A stretch of DNA of 64,000 nt from Lotus japonicus (lineage: Eukaryota > Streptophyta > Magnoliopsida > Fabales > Fabaceae): assembly GCF_012489685.1 (NCBI RefSeq), contig NC_080046.1, positions 2,730,501 to 2,794,500 on the forward strand. Direction: 5' to 3'. How positions within the stretch are numbered: the first letter of the stretch is position 1; each line of letters begins with the position of its first letter. This document shows, one piece after another, positions 45,901 to 63,358 of the stretch. The position numbers were made by a program, and so were the translations under genes. The notes below the pieces were generated by a model, which saw only the letters and a program-made list of their open reading frames with translations, searched no databases and was not told the DNA's origin.

Positions 45901-47455
45901 GCTTCAACTGGGCGATCGGCTTCACACCAGGGTTCAATGCCAATTTGTGGCAAATGAACTCTGGATCAATTCCTGGAAGATCGCGTGCACTCCAAGCAAA
46001 CAAATCCATGTTCTCAGCTAACAATTGCACCAGTCTGCCTTCCTGAATTAAAGTTAAATTTACCCCAACTTTCAAATTCCTTTCGCCCACCTTCACTGTC
46101 TTTGTTTCCTCTTCCGGGGTCACCTTGAAATCTGAAAAACCCTCTCTCGGGTCCAAACTAACCTCATCTTGTTCAACATCAACTCCAAAAACTCTATGTC
46201 CCTCCTTCACTGCTCTTTTCCCCATGTGACCATACTGCTTGAAACTGTCAGAATAGCACTTCCTAGCAACCACCTGATCAGCCTTCAAAGTTCCAACTCC
46301 GCCCTTATCCAATGGATACTTAACTGTTAAATGTCTTGTTGAAATAATCGCCCCAAGCTTGTTGAGCGATGGTCTTCCAATAAGCACATTATACGGCGAT
46401 GTACACTGTACCACAAGAAACTTAATAGCAAAAGCTTTCTCATTTTTACCTTCACCAAACACAGTATTTAGCTCCATATATCCTCTAACAAATACCCTCT
46501 CACCTGAAAAACCAACTAACGCCCCATCATACGGTAACAGATCAGTTTCCGTAAGCCCTAACTTTTCAAATGCATCGCCATATATCAAATCTGCAGAACT
46601 CCCTTGATCCAACAGTACCCTCCCAATTTCGTAATCAGCAACTTTTAACATTACCACAATGGGATCATCTTCATGAGGCTGTACTCCCTCAAAATCTCTA
46701 ACAGTAAATGTAATATCGGGCTGATTGATTCCCCAGCTTCCCCAATCGTTTGTATAGACAGCATTAATGGAATGGACATACCTTTTCCTTGAAGAATTAG
46801 TCATACCTCCTCCTCGAAATCCTCCAAATATAGAATGAATGCGCCCTTTAGTTTCACCTCCAGCTTGCTTCTTTGATTCAGACTCTTCAATTTCCTTCCC
46901 TGTATCATCACGCTTCGTTGAGGTTCCAGCTCCCTCTGACTCTTTTCGCCCATCCAGCTGACGCATGTAGCCTGCTTTTATTAAGGCCTCAATCTCTTTC
47001 TTTAGGGTAAAACAATCATCTGTATTGTGTCCCGCGATTCGGTGGTACTCACACCACTTACTCCTGTCCACGTTGCCTGGTGGGCGTTTTGGTTGTTTAG
47101 GAAAACGAATTGTGTTCTCCTCCAGACACATGTGCAATGCTTCAGTTAAAGTAACCGCGAGTGGGGTCGACCTGTCTTGTTGGTTTCTGGTCCACGTCAT
47201 CGATCCATAACCGCGATTTCCATAAGGATGAGCACGATTGCGAAAATTAGAGCGGTTATCAAAACGACTTGAATTATTGTAACCTCTCTCTCCTTTTGTA
47301 ACCGCTCCGCCCGAACGCTGATCATTAACCACCGCCTTTTTCGAATCTAACTGCTGTTGTTGGCCAGTTACCGCCGCACTCTTACGGTTTCTCTTTTTGC
47401 GATCACTTTGCTCCTCCCGAATGAAACCCTGTACCCTGCTTCGCAACTCCGCCAT
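42932..47455 (-). CDS. Ty3/gypsy pol polyprotein (protease, RT, two RNase H, integrase), 1507 codons
   Basis: One uninterrupted frame. In order: a basic Asn/Arg-rich segment; a zinc-knuckle-like CEYHRIAGHNTDDC at about 135; protease with LLDQGSSADLI (Asp about 283); reverse transcriptase with MPFGLKNAGATYQRLMD and the YVDD box at 666-669; RNase H at about 800-890; a second RNase H starting FLSVDGSSN at about 942 with NNQAEYEA; an HHCC zinc-binding segment before CEKCQ; and integrase with Asp 1233, Asp 1293 and Glu 1329, a D-35-E spacing, followed by a GPYRILRDLG-like C-terminal domain. It copies the retrotransposon RNA and integrates the DNA. It lies in the same frame as gag, separated by one TAG. 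All catalytic residues are present. Confidence 0.93.
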   Translation of the reverse strand: MAELRSRVQGFIREEQSDRKKRNRKSAAVTGQQQQLDSKKAVVNDQRSGGAVTKGERGYNNSSRFDNRSNFRNRAHPYGNRGYGSMTWTRNQQDRSTPLAVTLTEALHMCLEENTIRFPKQPKRPPGNVDRSKWCEYHRIAGHNTDDCFTLKKEIEALIKAGYMRQLDGRKESEGAGTSTKRDDTGKEIEESESKKQAGGETKGRIHSIFGGFRGGGMTNSSRKRYVHSINAVYTNDWGSWGINQPDITFTVRDFEGVQPHEDDPIVVMLKVADYEIGRVLLDQGSSADLIYGDAFEKLGLTETDLLPYDGALVGFSGERVFVRGYMELNTVFGEGKNEKAFAIKFLVVQCTSPYNVLIGRPSLNKLGAIISTRHLTVKYPLDKGGVGTLKADQVVARKCYSDSFKQYGHMGKRAVKEGHRVFGVDVEQDEVSLDPREGFSDFKVTPEEETKTVKVGERNLKVGVNLTLIQEGRLVQLLAENMDLFAWSARDLPGIDPEFICHKLALNPGVKPIAQLKRKMGEEKTLEVKTETNKLIDAGFIREVKYPTWLANVVMVKKSNGKWRMCTDYTDLNKHCPKDSYPLTNIDKLVDRASGFGMLSLMDAYSGYHQIRMYAPDEEKTAFMTNQANYCYQTMPFGLKNAGATYQRLMDRVFEKQVGRNMEIYVDDMVVKSEEMGGHCADLAEAFGEIRKHNMRLNPEKCSFGIQSGKFLGFMITRRGIEVNPDKCKAILEMQSPTSVKEVQKLTGRIAALSRFLPCSGSKAAPFFQCLRKNKAFQWTDECERAFQTLKEHLAKPPILSKPIPGIPLSIFISISDNAVSSVLLQEGKEELRIIYFVSHALQGAEIRYQKIEKAALALIITARKLRPYFQGFQVKVKTDFPLRQVLQKPDLAGHMVFWAVELSEFGIVFEKKGQIKAQGLIDFVNEMSPEEKVPEEMEWFLSVDGSSNLKGSGAGIVLEGPGGVIIEQSLKFDFKASNNQAEYEAIIAGVRLALEMNVRCIVIKTDSQLVANQIKGDYQAKDIQLAKYLVKVQELLKQMDKFQVNHVPREENTREDILSKLASMKKPGNNKSVIQETLKGPSVKEDDVMMVTGGATLDWMDRIRTCLEADGSDLALFSKDQIREASHYTMMGGQLYRRGVGVPLLRCVSKEDAERIMFEVHEGVCASHIGGRSLASKVLRAGFYWPTLKGDCMEYVKKCEKCQVFADLHRAPPEVLSSMSSSWPFAMWGVDILGPFTPAGAQVKFVLVAVDYITKWIEAESMAKITAEKVRKFYWRKIICRFGVPATIVSDNGTQFTSRKVRDFCAEMGIENRFASVEHPQSNGQVEAANKVILNSVKKRLGEAKGLWADELITVVWAYNTTPQSTTGETPFKLAYGVDAMIPVEIQDMTFRVATYEENHNRENVLVDLNLADEVKAEVRLREAAVKQRSERRYNTRVVPRSMKVGDLVLRRKAKSPADSKLTPNWEGPYRILRDLGQGAYHLEELSGRRVPRAWNAQHLRYYYS

Positions 47456-47458
47456 TGT

Positions 47459-48136
47459 CTACACGGGCTTACGACTCAAACTACTGTTCAAACTTCCTGA
47501 TTGAAGACCCAATTCAAAAGCCGCAATGCAAATTTCAGGCATTTTATCCTCCAAATGCACGGACAATTGATTGAAACGCCCCATAAAGGATTGAAGGCTT
47601 TCATTATGCCTCTGTTGCAAATTAAACAAGGCTGCTGGAGTCACTTTTTGGGCGCGACTAGTTGAAAATTGGGACAAGAATTTCGCTGATAAATCCATGA
47701 ACCCTGCAATTGAACGCGGTGGAAGCGTTGTAAACCAAGTCATTGCTGACTTCTTAAGAGTTGAAGGAAGCATTTTACACTTCAGAGCATCTGAAGCGCC
47801 CACAATAACCATCTTGGTGTTGAAATACACCAAATGATCCTTGGGGTCAGAATCTCCGTAATAAGAATCAAGAACCAAAGTCTTCAAATTATCTGGAACG
47901 GTTGTGTTTGCAATGTCTTCTGTGAACGGTTGGAAATCTACCACCATCTCTGCCATTCTACGATCGCCCTCATGCAAGCCCCGATCTTGGTTGATCTCAG
48001 CAAGTTGAGTTTGCAGTTGTTGATTGTGTTGACGAAGATCAGTTAGATCCGCCATGATCTGTTGCAAAATGTCGGGCTGAACATTTTCATGGTTAACATG
48101 ATTGTCCCTTCCGTTTGCTCCAGATCGATTCACCAT
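47459..48136 (-). CDS. Retrotransposon gag
   Basis: A 225-aa frame starting MVNRSGANGRDN. It has a helical Gln-rich segment, then the gag core wording YYGDSDPKDHLVYFNTKM, MTWFTTLPPRSIAGF and LFNLQQRHNESLQSFMGRF of Ty3/gypsy retrotransposon gag (PF03732 type). It ends in KPV-stop; the TAG is followed in the same frame by ACA and the ATG of the pol frame. Whether the TAG is read through or is a mutation cannot be told. Confidence 0.88.
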   Translation of the reverse strand: MVNRSGANGRDNHVNHENVQPDILQQIMADLTDLRQHNQQLQTQLAEINQDRGLHEGDRRMAEMVVDFQPFTEDIANTTVPDNLKTLVLDSYYGDSDPKDHLVYFNTKMVIVGASDALKCKMLPSTLKKSAMTWFTTLPPRSIAGFMDLSAKFLSQFSTSRAQKVTPAALFNLQQRHNESLQSFMGRFNQLSVHLEDKMPEICIAAFELGLQSGSLNSSLSRKPV

Positions 48137-48172
48137 TTTCAGTGAGTTTGAAGCCTAGGATTGAATTCCTCG

Positions 48173-48190
48173 GCCCCACGGTGGGCGCCA
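48173..48190 (-). other. Primer-binding site
   Basis: Directly inside the 5' LTR the minus strand reads TGGCGCCCACCGTGGGGC. The first seven bases suit the 3' end of a tRNA such as tRNA-Asp; the primer is not certain. Confidence 0.6.
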
Positions 48191-48191
48191 A

Positions 48192-48416
48192 TGTTCCGGT
48201 CTAAATCTCCAGTCAGGGCTAAGCAATTAAGCAAAAAAAGTAGAAAATGACAAGATAGCAAATGAGTAAAAAAGTGTTGGATCCCCCACCGCATGGGCGG
48301 TGTCCTCTTTATATATTATGAAGTTTTGACCCGTTCGGGTCATGGGTCGCCTGGACCAATAGTACAAATTCGGTAAGCCCACCTGATACAAATATTGTAA
48401 GCCCAATAACAGTACA
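48192..48416 (-). repeat. 5' LTR of the Tat-like retrotransposon
   Basis: Partner of 38762-38986; three substitutions are visible (CCGG/CCAG, GCAAC/GCAAA, TTCAG/TTCGG). It contains the likely TATA word TATATAAAG on minus. Confidence 0.92.
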
Positions 48417-48505
48417 TATGCGATATGATAAATGATAAGAGAAGAGAGATAGAAATAAAAATTATGAAGTGTTTTGAAAATGAGGTGTGTATATATCATT
48501 GTTGC
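48412..48505 (+). repeat. GA-rich MITE-like repeat, copy B, right half
   Basis: It continues the repeat broken at 38761 and ends AGGTGTGTATATATCA like copy A. The first bases are shared with the retrotransposon target duplication. Confidence 0.6.
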
Positions 48506-48749
48506 TTCTTTCCAGTTTTACCAAAAAAGTTTTGATATCTCAATAAAAAAATATGATATGTCAATTAATTATAATTGGACAAAAGTTACAAGATCGATGG
48601 CACCTTAGATAAAATGTGTACGAGGGAAATTATAAACATTAAAAGAATTACAAACACAAAGAAAATGAGTGGCTGATCTTCTCGTTTGGCAAAAGTTGCA
48701 TCCAAGTTCTATCCTTTAAAATTTATCATGTAACTTGTAATGACTCGCC

Positions 48750-49492
48750 CAGGGCCGTCTCAACCCTTAAGCCAGTAAAGCCCTCGCTTTAGGCCCCAAC
48801 ATTTTTTAGGCCCCAATTGTTTTTTAAAACAAACTAGTATATATTTCAAAGTAAATTATCCAAAAATAGACAAATTAAATAACATATTGAGTGCCTAAAA
48901 GAATGAATCTATTAAATGCAACATTAATTTTTAATTAAATTCAATTTATTGAGTATTTTGAATTGATAAAAAGTAGAAGAGGAGTGTGACCTTTCATTTG
49001 ATCTCTTTGAATTCGTCTTAATCTTGAACGTTCATTAAAACCTAATGAAAACTCAACTATTGATAGACTGGATTTATTTACATAACTAAATATCTTAAAA
49101 GAAATTACACATGTAGAAAATGATACACCAATTGACATACTTAATTATGTAAAAAAGAATTGATTCTTTCCCAAATGCATATATTGCTTATAGAATAATA
49201 TAACAATTCTTGTAAGTGTTACTTATGCGAAACATACTTTTTCAAAATTAAAATTAATAAAATCATATATAAGATCAACAATATCTCAGCAAAGATTAAA
49301 TGAGTTGACTTTATTATCTATTGGAAAATAAACTTTAAAAGAATCGATTATGATAATTTAATAAACGATTTTGCATCTCAAAAAGCCCGAAAATAAATTT
49401 TATTTAAATTATTTATATAAAATTAATTAATTTTATAAAGGCCCAATTCTTAGAGTTCGCTTTAGGCCTCAATATTGCTTGAGACGGCACTA
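48750..49492 (+). mobile_element. hAT element remnant with transposase tail
   Basis: GACTCGCC at 48742-48749 recurs at 49493-49500, an 8-bp duplication. The ends are inverted: CAGGGCCGTCTCAA and TTGAGACGGCACTA. On plus, around 49200-49320, the frame reads ILVSVTYAKHTFSKLKLIKS then RSTISQQRLNELTLLSI, the hAT C-terminal dimerisation motif. Stops follow and the rest of the transposase is missing. Confidence 0.82.
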
Positions 49493-49639
49493 GACTCGCC
49501 CAATCTGGTTCGCGAGCCTCCTGGATTTGATGTTTGATTCTGAATGCTCTTTGCGAAACTTTCTAGTTTATTTCTTTGCAGGTTGTAGGCCCTATGAAAT
49601 GATAGTGGTTTTTCCTTCACCCTTTTCTATGCCATATGG

Positions 49640-50205
49640 CATGAGCAAAATGAGTTGATTTTCAGGTTCATTCCTTCCTCTTCAGAGCATATCCTCAGCG
49701 TTTGGGAGCATTCTTGTGTGGGCATTTTCAAGCTCAATTTCGATGCCGCAATGTTGCAGACAAGACATCGGGTTTGGAATGATTGCACGCAACAACAATG
49801 GCGACATCTTAGCTGTTGCAACCTGTCTTGTTGGGCCTGTTTCGTCACCTCTTGTTGAGGCCCTTTCCCTTCGATGGACTTCCTCCTTGGCAATGGACCT
49901 TTGCTTTCACATAATCTATGTGGAGACCGACTGTCTTGCGTTGTTTGATGCCTAGAGGCATGGTGGTGGTTCTTCTATTTTAGCTACCATTCCTTAATGA
50001 TTGTCTTTTGTTGTTTTCAAACTTTGATGTTTTTTATTTCTTTTTTGTTCATCGGACGAGGAGTAATATTATCGCTAACGCTTTAGCTAAGGCTTCCTTT
50101 AGTCTGGGTGATTCTATGTGGATTGAGGAGGTTCCTCCAGTTTTTATTGGCTTAGTTCAATCTGATGTATTGGCCTCAATGACTCGTTTATTCTTAATTG
50201 AATGA
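49640..50205 (+). pseudogene. RNase H-like (RVT_3 type) pseudogene
   Basis: Pieces in two frames read FKLNFDAAM, then GFGMIARNNNGDILAVATC, PLVEALSLRWTSSLAMDL and VETDCLALFDA, and after a break HRTRSNIIANALAKASF. This is the order of the RNase H domain found at the end of plant LINE reverse transcriptases and in related solo genes. Frame changes and stops show it is dead. Confidence 0.6.
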
Positions 50206-50489
50206 ACCACTTAAAAAAAGATTCTATTAGTGAGATAACTATGAGATAGTTAGATTGCAAGTTTTTGTCTGCTGTGAGATTTCTTTTCTGACAATTTGAG
50301 TTGTCAACTTAATTACAAATTTGTTGGATTGGACACCAACTTCTTTTTTCGGAAAACTCAACCTCGAGTTGTGTCTGATTTTGTTATGGCTGTCAGCATA
50401 TACACCATGTTCCTCGTAGTCAACCTTAGACATCTTGCTTCCACTCATTGCATATTCCCTATCAATTCTTGATAAATGATAGGGATTCA

Positions 50490-51010
50490 GCAAGCGAAAC
50501 TCCCAAGTTAGTATTGTACTTCAGGAGGTGTAGGTTACCAGCTGACATATGACCCTCTTACAACATAGCACATCTTTTGTTCATGACCAACGATACCACA
50601 TTTAAAACAAAACTCCTATAGTTTCTCATGCTTTATCATCATAACTCATGCCTTGGGGTAGATTCTTCTTGGGGGACCCATAACCTAGTGGGTAAAGATT
50701 TTAATGATATTAGTGTGGATCCTTACCCTCAGTTTAGGGTTTTCTATCGTAACAACTTCCCCTGTCATATTATCTATTTCGACAGCATTTTTTGTAGACT
50801 TTTTATCAAGAGGTAGTCCATTAAATTGTGCCAAGAAAGCTACCAAATCCTAGTTAACTTCAAAAATAGATATATGTGGTGTCCAATTGTTAGCTCGTCA
50901 AGTGGCTCATTATCTGCCAATGCTCTTCTGGTTGTTTCCTCCTCTTTAAATGTGAACATTAACTTATTGACTAACGTATCTATCATTTGCATTCCTTATG
51001 GGTTGACCCA
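50490..51010 (-). pseudogene. DUF4283/zinc-knuckle (LINE ORF1-like) pseudogene
   Basis: On minus, broken frames give KSLPTRLWVPQEES and later FKCGIVGHEQKMC, the CCHC knuckle seen in plant DUF4283 proteins and LINE ORF1. Many stops separate the parts. Confidence 0.45.
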
Positions 51011-52785
51011 GAGCAATAAATAATAATATATTTCATAGCATTCTTGTTCAAAACTAAAACATATTATCCTACCTACAATGGTTCTCTTAGCAATATCACT
51101 TTTATCTTCTCTATTTGCAGGTGCAAAGGTCGAACTATCTAGTTCCTTGAATGTATGTCTCTTGCTCAACTGGGTCCATACATGCTATGAAAAAGGGTTT
51201 CACTTGGCCCGCTAGTGAACGTGGGCTGGATAGCCAACCCACACCCACTAAATTGCTGGTTTCTCCATTTTCTCTCGTGATTAATAGATTTGATTGTTGG
51301 TAATACAACATGCAGCGAAAAGTTAGAAGTACAAAAACTCATTTTCTTCTCTTGTGAGAATTTGAACTCGAAAACTTGCAACAAATCCAATACCAATAGT
51401 GACAACAATAGAGATAATAAAGCAAAGTAGAGACACAATGAATTTTTAACGTGATCTCAATGTGAGATCATAAAAAACGGCGAATACAAACCAGAAACAT
51501 CAATTATAAAAAATAATGCTTACAAAATAATGTCTTCCTAACAACACTAACATCACTAGAGACATCTAAATCATCACCTTCAAAAGTGGAAACAGACACA
51601 ATAAAATCCAAAAAAAAAACACATTACCACATATAATAGAGAAGGTGAAAACTCAAACAAAGTACATCAAAATAATGAGCTTTTGTGACAGAAATAACAT
51701 ACTCAAATTTGAGCTTAAACGGAGTACGAATGGTGTGCCACAAACTCCTATGTCTGTCAGTGTCACTGTTCTTCTTCCCACAAGAGTTGATTGTTTTTGG
51801 ACAAAGATCAAGGACCCACAAAAGTTTCAATCTCGTTTTCTTCCTCTGTTGCACTCACTGTTGCAACATATTTTAGGTTTTTTTGTTGTCACATATTCAC
51901 TTTTAGGAGGTTTTTTGTTTGTCACTTTTACAAGAGAAAGATGGGTCACGGCCCATTTCAAAAATAAAGGGTCACGGCCCTAATAGAAAAACTTTAGTTT
52001 CCTTTTCTTGGTATTGGAAGTGGTCCCACAAAACATAAACAAGGAGGAGAAAACAGACAAACCCGAAAAATCCGGATATCGTATATTCATTCATTCGGAC
52101 CAGAAACGCGTATACCCCCATTTAGTTGCACGAATTGAACATGCATGCTGGATTGTGCTGTGTCCTTCAATATTATGACAAGAATTGCGGAAAAAGAAAG
52201 ACAATTTCCTTTTTATGTTCCATTTGCTCCAAATCCAAGAGTGTCCTGTCGTGAACAAGTCAAGTCAGGTTGTTTCTTAATTCAAAAATTAATAATTAAT
52301 ATGATAATAGAAATATTGTCTTTATTTGTTTGTGCATATACTAAATCTATATTTTTCAAATGCAACTTGTTATTTTGAGATCTACATATAATTGTTTTTC
52401 TTTGAACAATTAACTGGTAAGAAATATTCGTGGACTACTCTATAGTGGCGAACATCTTAGACACTTATGTTTGTGGCGGTTTCAAACACCCACTTTTGTG
52501 AAACCCGCCACAAAAGTGGGTGTCCAAAGTCCAAACACCCACTATGGTTTAGGTATCACCACTGATTAACTGGTAGCCGTAAAATGTGCGTGCATATATG
52601 CAATAATAAGACATATAATGCTAAATAGTACATACACTTTACGAAATATTTTCTCCCTCTTTTTTACAATTGCATCTCATATCACTTATCTCTTATTTTA
52701 TGGTGGATGTACATCAATCTTTATTAACATATGTGTTTTACAAAATAATTATAATTATAATTTGGCAACCTGTTGTTATTGTTTA
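51011..52785. other. Unassigned, likely decayed retroelement sequence
   Basis: No gene is recognised. A stretch ending in AACGTGATCTCAATGTGAGA and a repeated GGGTCACGGCCC phrase recall LTR-element text. A short inverted repeat built on CACCCACTTTTGTG and CACAAAAGTGGGTG lies at about 52485-52525. Confidence 0.35.
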
Positions 52786-52829
52786 AAAGTCCCTATCATT
52801 TTTTTTTTGAACGTAAAGTCCTTATCATT
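52786..52829. repeat. Micro-insertion TTTTTTTTGAACGT flanked by 15-bp direct repeats
   Basis: AAAGTCCCTATCATT (52786-52800) and AAAGTCCTTATCATT (52815-52829) differ at one base and flank 14 nt. Confidence 0.7.
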
Positions 52830-52869
52830 TTAAATTTGCAAAAATCTTTTTAAATATTTTTATTAAATA

Positions 52870-52915
52870 AAATTATATGAGAATCTTTTTTGTCCTTAAA
52901 ATTATATGAGAATCT
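52870..52915. repeat. Micro-insertion TTTTTGTCCTTA flanked by 17-bp direct repeats
   Basis: AAATTATATGAGAATCT is at 52870-52886 and 52899-52915 with 12 nt between. It is only 40 bp from the previous case. Confidence 0.75.
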
Positions 52916-53046
52916 AATCTAATTAATAAATTATGGGTTCAAATTATTTAATACAGTTGATATAATATAAAACTTTACCTAATAAAAGATAGTGTTGAAA
53001 AAGAAAAGTGTATAAAAATCCACTCCACCATCCGTTCCTTATTAAC

Positions 53047-53092
53047 CTTTTAACTTTTTTTTTTTAGTTCAAAAAAAAACTTTAACTTTTTT
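53047..53092. repeat. Possible micro-insertion TTTAGTTC + A run with imperfect direct repeats
   Basis: CTTTTAACTTTTTT and CTTTAACTTTTTT flank about 19 nt containing AGTTC and an A run. Low complexity makes the limits uncertain. Confidence 0.45.
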
Positions 53093-53952
53093 ATGAATAT
53101 ACTATTTGTTTGCTTAAAGAGATTTTTTTTTTTCTATATCATTTATTTAGAATTTTAAAAGAGTATTGATTTATGTTTTTTAAAAAAATGGTCTTGTGAA
53201 AGAATAAATGGAAAGAAATAATACTGAGTAGTTAACTTGGAAATAATCGAAAACGAACTAAAGTGGAAGCATAGAGTCTACCCTTGACCACCAAACAAAA
53301 CCAAACCGGTTCCAGAAAAAAACACAAGCTTAAGCATTTCTATCTATGTCTATGCCATTCGTCCACCAGAACTGACCAGGTAAACTCAAAGGTTCTTCAA
53401 CTCTCTTATGCTTCATTCTTCAACTTCATTTTCTGTTTGCTTCTTGAATCTTTCTATTTTCTTGACCTTCATTTTTTGCCTTTTCAATGTCTGATTTATG
53501 CTCCTTTGATTCATTATTTTTCAAGGGGTGTTCTTAAAATTCATTAAATTTGGATTCTTTCTTCACTTAATTACCTGGTTGTTCATTGTATGACCCTTTT
53601 ACCAATTTTTAAATATTTAGCATTCCCCCCACCCCCTTTTTTTGTCAGTAAAGTTTTGCTGATTTATCATTAGCAATCAAATTTTTGTAAACTATTTTTT
53701 ATTTTGATAAAAAGCACCTTTCTCTAGTCCAACCACATATCACTCTTTTTTTGGATGATGATGAATCTTTGGATTTCTTGCTTTTAGCAAGTTTTTGATA
53801 CAATATATATATATGGGGTTTGACTTATATGTACACTATCAAGGATTTGAAATTCATGTTCAGATCTTGTGTTAACAGATGATGTAGGCTTTTAGATCCA
53901 AGTGATGAAAGTTGAGCAATTGGCAGCAGAAAATAATTTAGTGTGAAGCAAT

Positions 53953-61476
<7,524 letters not shown>

Positions 61477-62092
61477 TTTCCATTGTCTTCATTGAGAATT
61501 TTTTTCTTCTTGCCTTACGTCCACTCTTATTTCCCCTTCTTTAATTGATCTCATGGGGACTAGTTGGACCTTTCTTTACTGCAGTTTTTTTTTTCTTTTT
61601 TCCTGTGTCAAAATTATAGTATAAATGGATTTTGTAATTACGAGAATGTATTGAACAGAGATACCTGATGGAGTTTTACTATTGTAGAGGGAATTGATTA
61701 TTTATCAATTGGATTAATAGTGAATGCAAACACCTGCGGTGGTGGCTTGGCTTGGCCATAGTTTATACTCTGAAGTATGAGGAAATGTGATGTAAGAGAT
61801 GAAAGAGAGGTGCTATTGTTAACTGTTAAGAAATGATAGTGATCCTTATTTGAGAAAGGAACAATCTCTCTAAGATGAATGTCATAGAATGCTAGAATCT
61901 CGCTTATTACATTCTCTGATTCTCTAAATAGAGCTATGTAATGATTATTGGCCCTAAATAGTTAAGGGGTGTGTGTGAAGATGTTGCCTCTACCACCACA
62001 TTATGGTACTAGGGAGGCGTATACGTTTTAGATGAAGAAAGGTGATGCATCCTTTTAGTTTATTAGAGTTTCTTTTATTTTAGATAATTAAC
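61477..62092. other. CPK 3' region
   Basis: This should hold the 3' UTR of the kinase gene; no other feature recognised. Confidence 0.45.
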
Positions 62093-62107
62093 ACTTGAGC
62101 CTCTAGG

Positions 62108-62207
62108 GTTCCCGAATGAGAGCTCAAGTGAAGGTTGGGTGAGATGAATGGTCCAGGGTTCGAACCCTTATGATGACTAATTTACTAACATTTATCTATT
62201 AAAGAAA
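62108..62207 (+). mobile_element. tRNA-derived SINE with 15-bp target duplication
   Basis: ACTTGAGCCTCTAGG lies at 62093-62107 and 62208-62222. The 100-bp body has an A-box-like GAGAGCTCAAGTG and, about 35 nt on, GGGTTCGAACCC, a near-perfect B box, and ends in an AAAGAAA tail. Confidence 0.75.
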
Positions 62208-62479
62208 ACTTGAGCCTCTAGGCCCAAATGTTGGTTTTATGTGAACAAAAAGGAAACTAAATACGCTTTCTCCACATCTACATGCAGGTCATACACTAAA
62301 AAAAATACACCATCTCAGCTCGCCTAAAAAAATACCTTCAGGAGTTTTTATCTATCACAGTCTAAAATGCAGAAGCTACTTTTATTTTTTATGCTCTACA
62401 GTCTAAAATGTGGAAGCTGAATATACACGTTTCATTCCACAATGTCCTTTTAGTGCGGTATACAAATTAACAAAATGAC

Positions 62480-62645
62480 TAACCTCGAATGGTTGGTCTA
62501 TTGGAACATAACAAGGTCTCGTCCCTCGCAGATCCCAAGTTCGAAGCATCACCAATCCTATTGGATGAGGAAAATGTAAGTTTTTTGTAAGTGCTCTTTG
62601 AGCCAGTAGGTTTCCTTGCTTTAAATTGGGGCACCATCTCCTCAC
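62480..62645 (+). mobile_element. Degenerate SINE-like sequence
   Basis: TGGTTGGTCTATTGG followed by AAGGTCTCGTCCC and CCAAGTTCGAAGC recalls a tRNA-like head with weakened boxes. No target duplication was found. Confidence 0.3.
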
Positions 62646-63112
62646 CCTAAATTTAATTTAACCAATTTTTTTTTAACAAAATGAACCACATTTTTTGAAT
62701 TTACGAAAGCTTGTATGATGTCTCCTTTTATTGCTGCCACAATCCTAGCGGTTTACTTTAATATCATCCGACAACAAAGAACCCAAACAACTTTAATAGG
62801 TATCGTAAAATAATTTTAGTATGTAAAATAGCTTCTAAAGTTTAAACCCCTACGAGAAATTTAACATAAATTATAAATAACATATGACCACATAATGTAC
62901 GAGGTAGCATCAAAACTCTACTTGACCCCTCCATTATCATGTCGCTGCTATCACCTATAGTTGTGAATTCTTAAAGTTGATAATTATCGTGACTATTATG
63001 AATTTACAAAATTGACAACTAGTTTTTAAAACTCAAAACCACAAAAAACAAAAACCAAATTCATAAAACTCAAAACTAATTTTGATTTTAAAAATTTTCA
63101 AAACATAAAACC

Positions 63113-63157
63113 AAAAATCACTTAATCTTTTTTTTTTTTTTGAAAAATCACTTAATC
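63113..63157. repeat. Micro-insertion of 14 T + G flanked by perfect 15-bp direct repeats
   Basis: AAAAATCACTTAATC occurs at 63113-63127 and 63143-63157 with only a T run and one G between. It is upstream of NUP1. Confidence 0.75.
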
Positions 63158-63358
63158 ATTCAATGATGAATGCCTTCATTACATGAATTATTTTTTAGAA
63201 CAAATAGAGTGAGGGGAAAAAGTGAATTTATTTTGTTTTTATTTTAATTTATTTTTTATTCTCCTCACTTTTTTTTCCTCTACCATTAAAACCCTAATTG
63301 TTCACGCTCCACCACGTTCTCTCAATTTTGAACATCCTGTACCGTTGTTCTCTCTCCC

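Larger units (their letters stand above)
38762..48416 (-). mobile_element. Tat/Retand-type Ty3/gypsy LTR retrotransposon, 9.65 kb
   Basis: The 225-bp LTRs (38762-38986 and 48192-48416) differ at only about three positions by eye. Flanks read TATGT on the left and TATGC on the right, a 5-bp duplication with one mismatch. In element orientation (minus): 5' LTR, primer site, gag, pol with protease, reverse transcriptase, RNase H, a second archaeal-type RNase H, integrase, then about 4 kb holding an ORF on the opposite strand, then the 3' LTR. Dual RNase H plus an antisense ORF are features of the Tat lineage including Retand. The LTR has a TATATAAAG promoter word on minus (48308-48316). Low LTR divergence implies a recent insertion. 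Confidence 0.9.

Noticed and set aside
51645..51983. 112-codon plus-strand frame
   Set aside because: No recognisable domain, AT-rich, overlapping other frames; probably decayed LTR sequence.
52440..52570. Inverted repeat with CACCCACTTTTGTG and its complement
   Set aside because: Too short and irregular to fix ends or a target duplication; only noted in the spacer entry.
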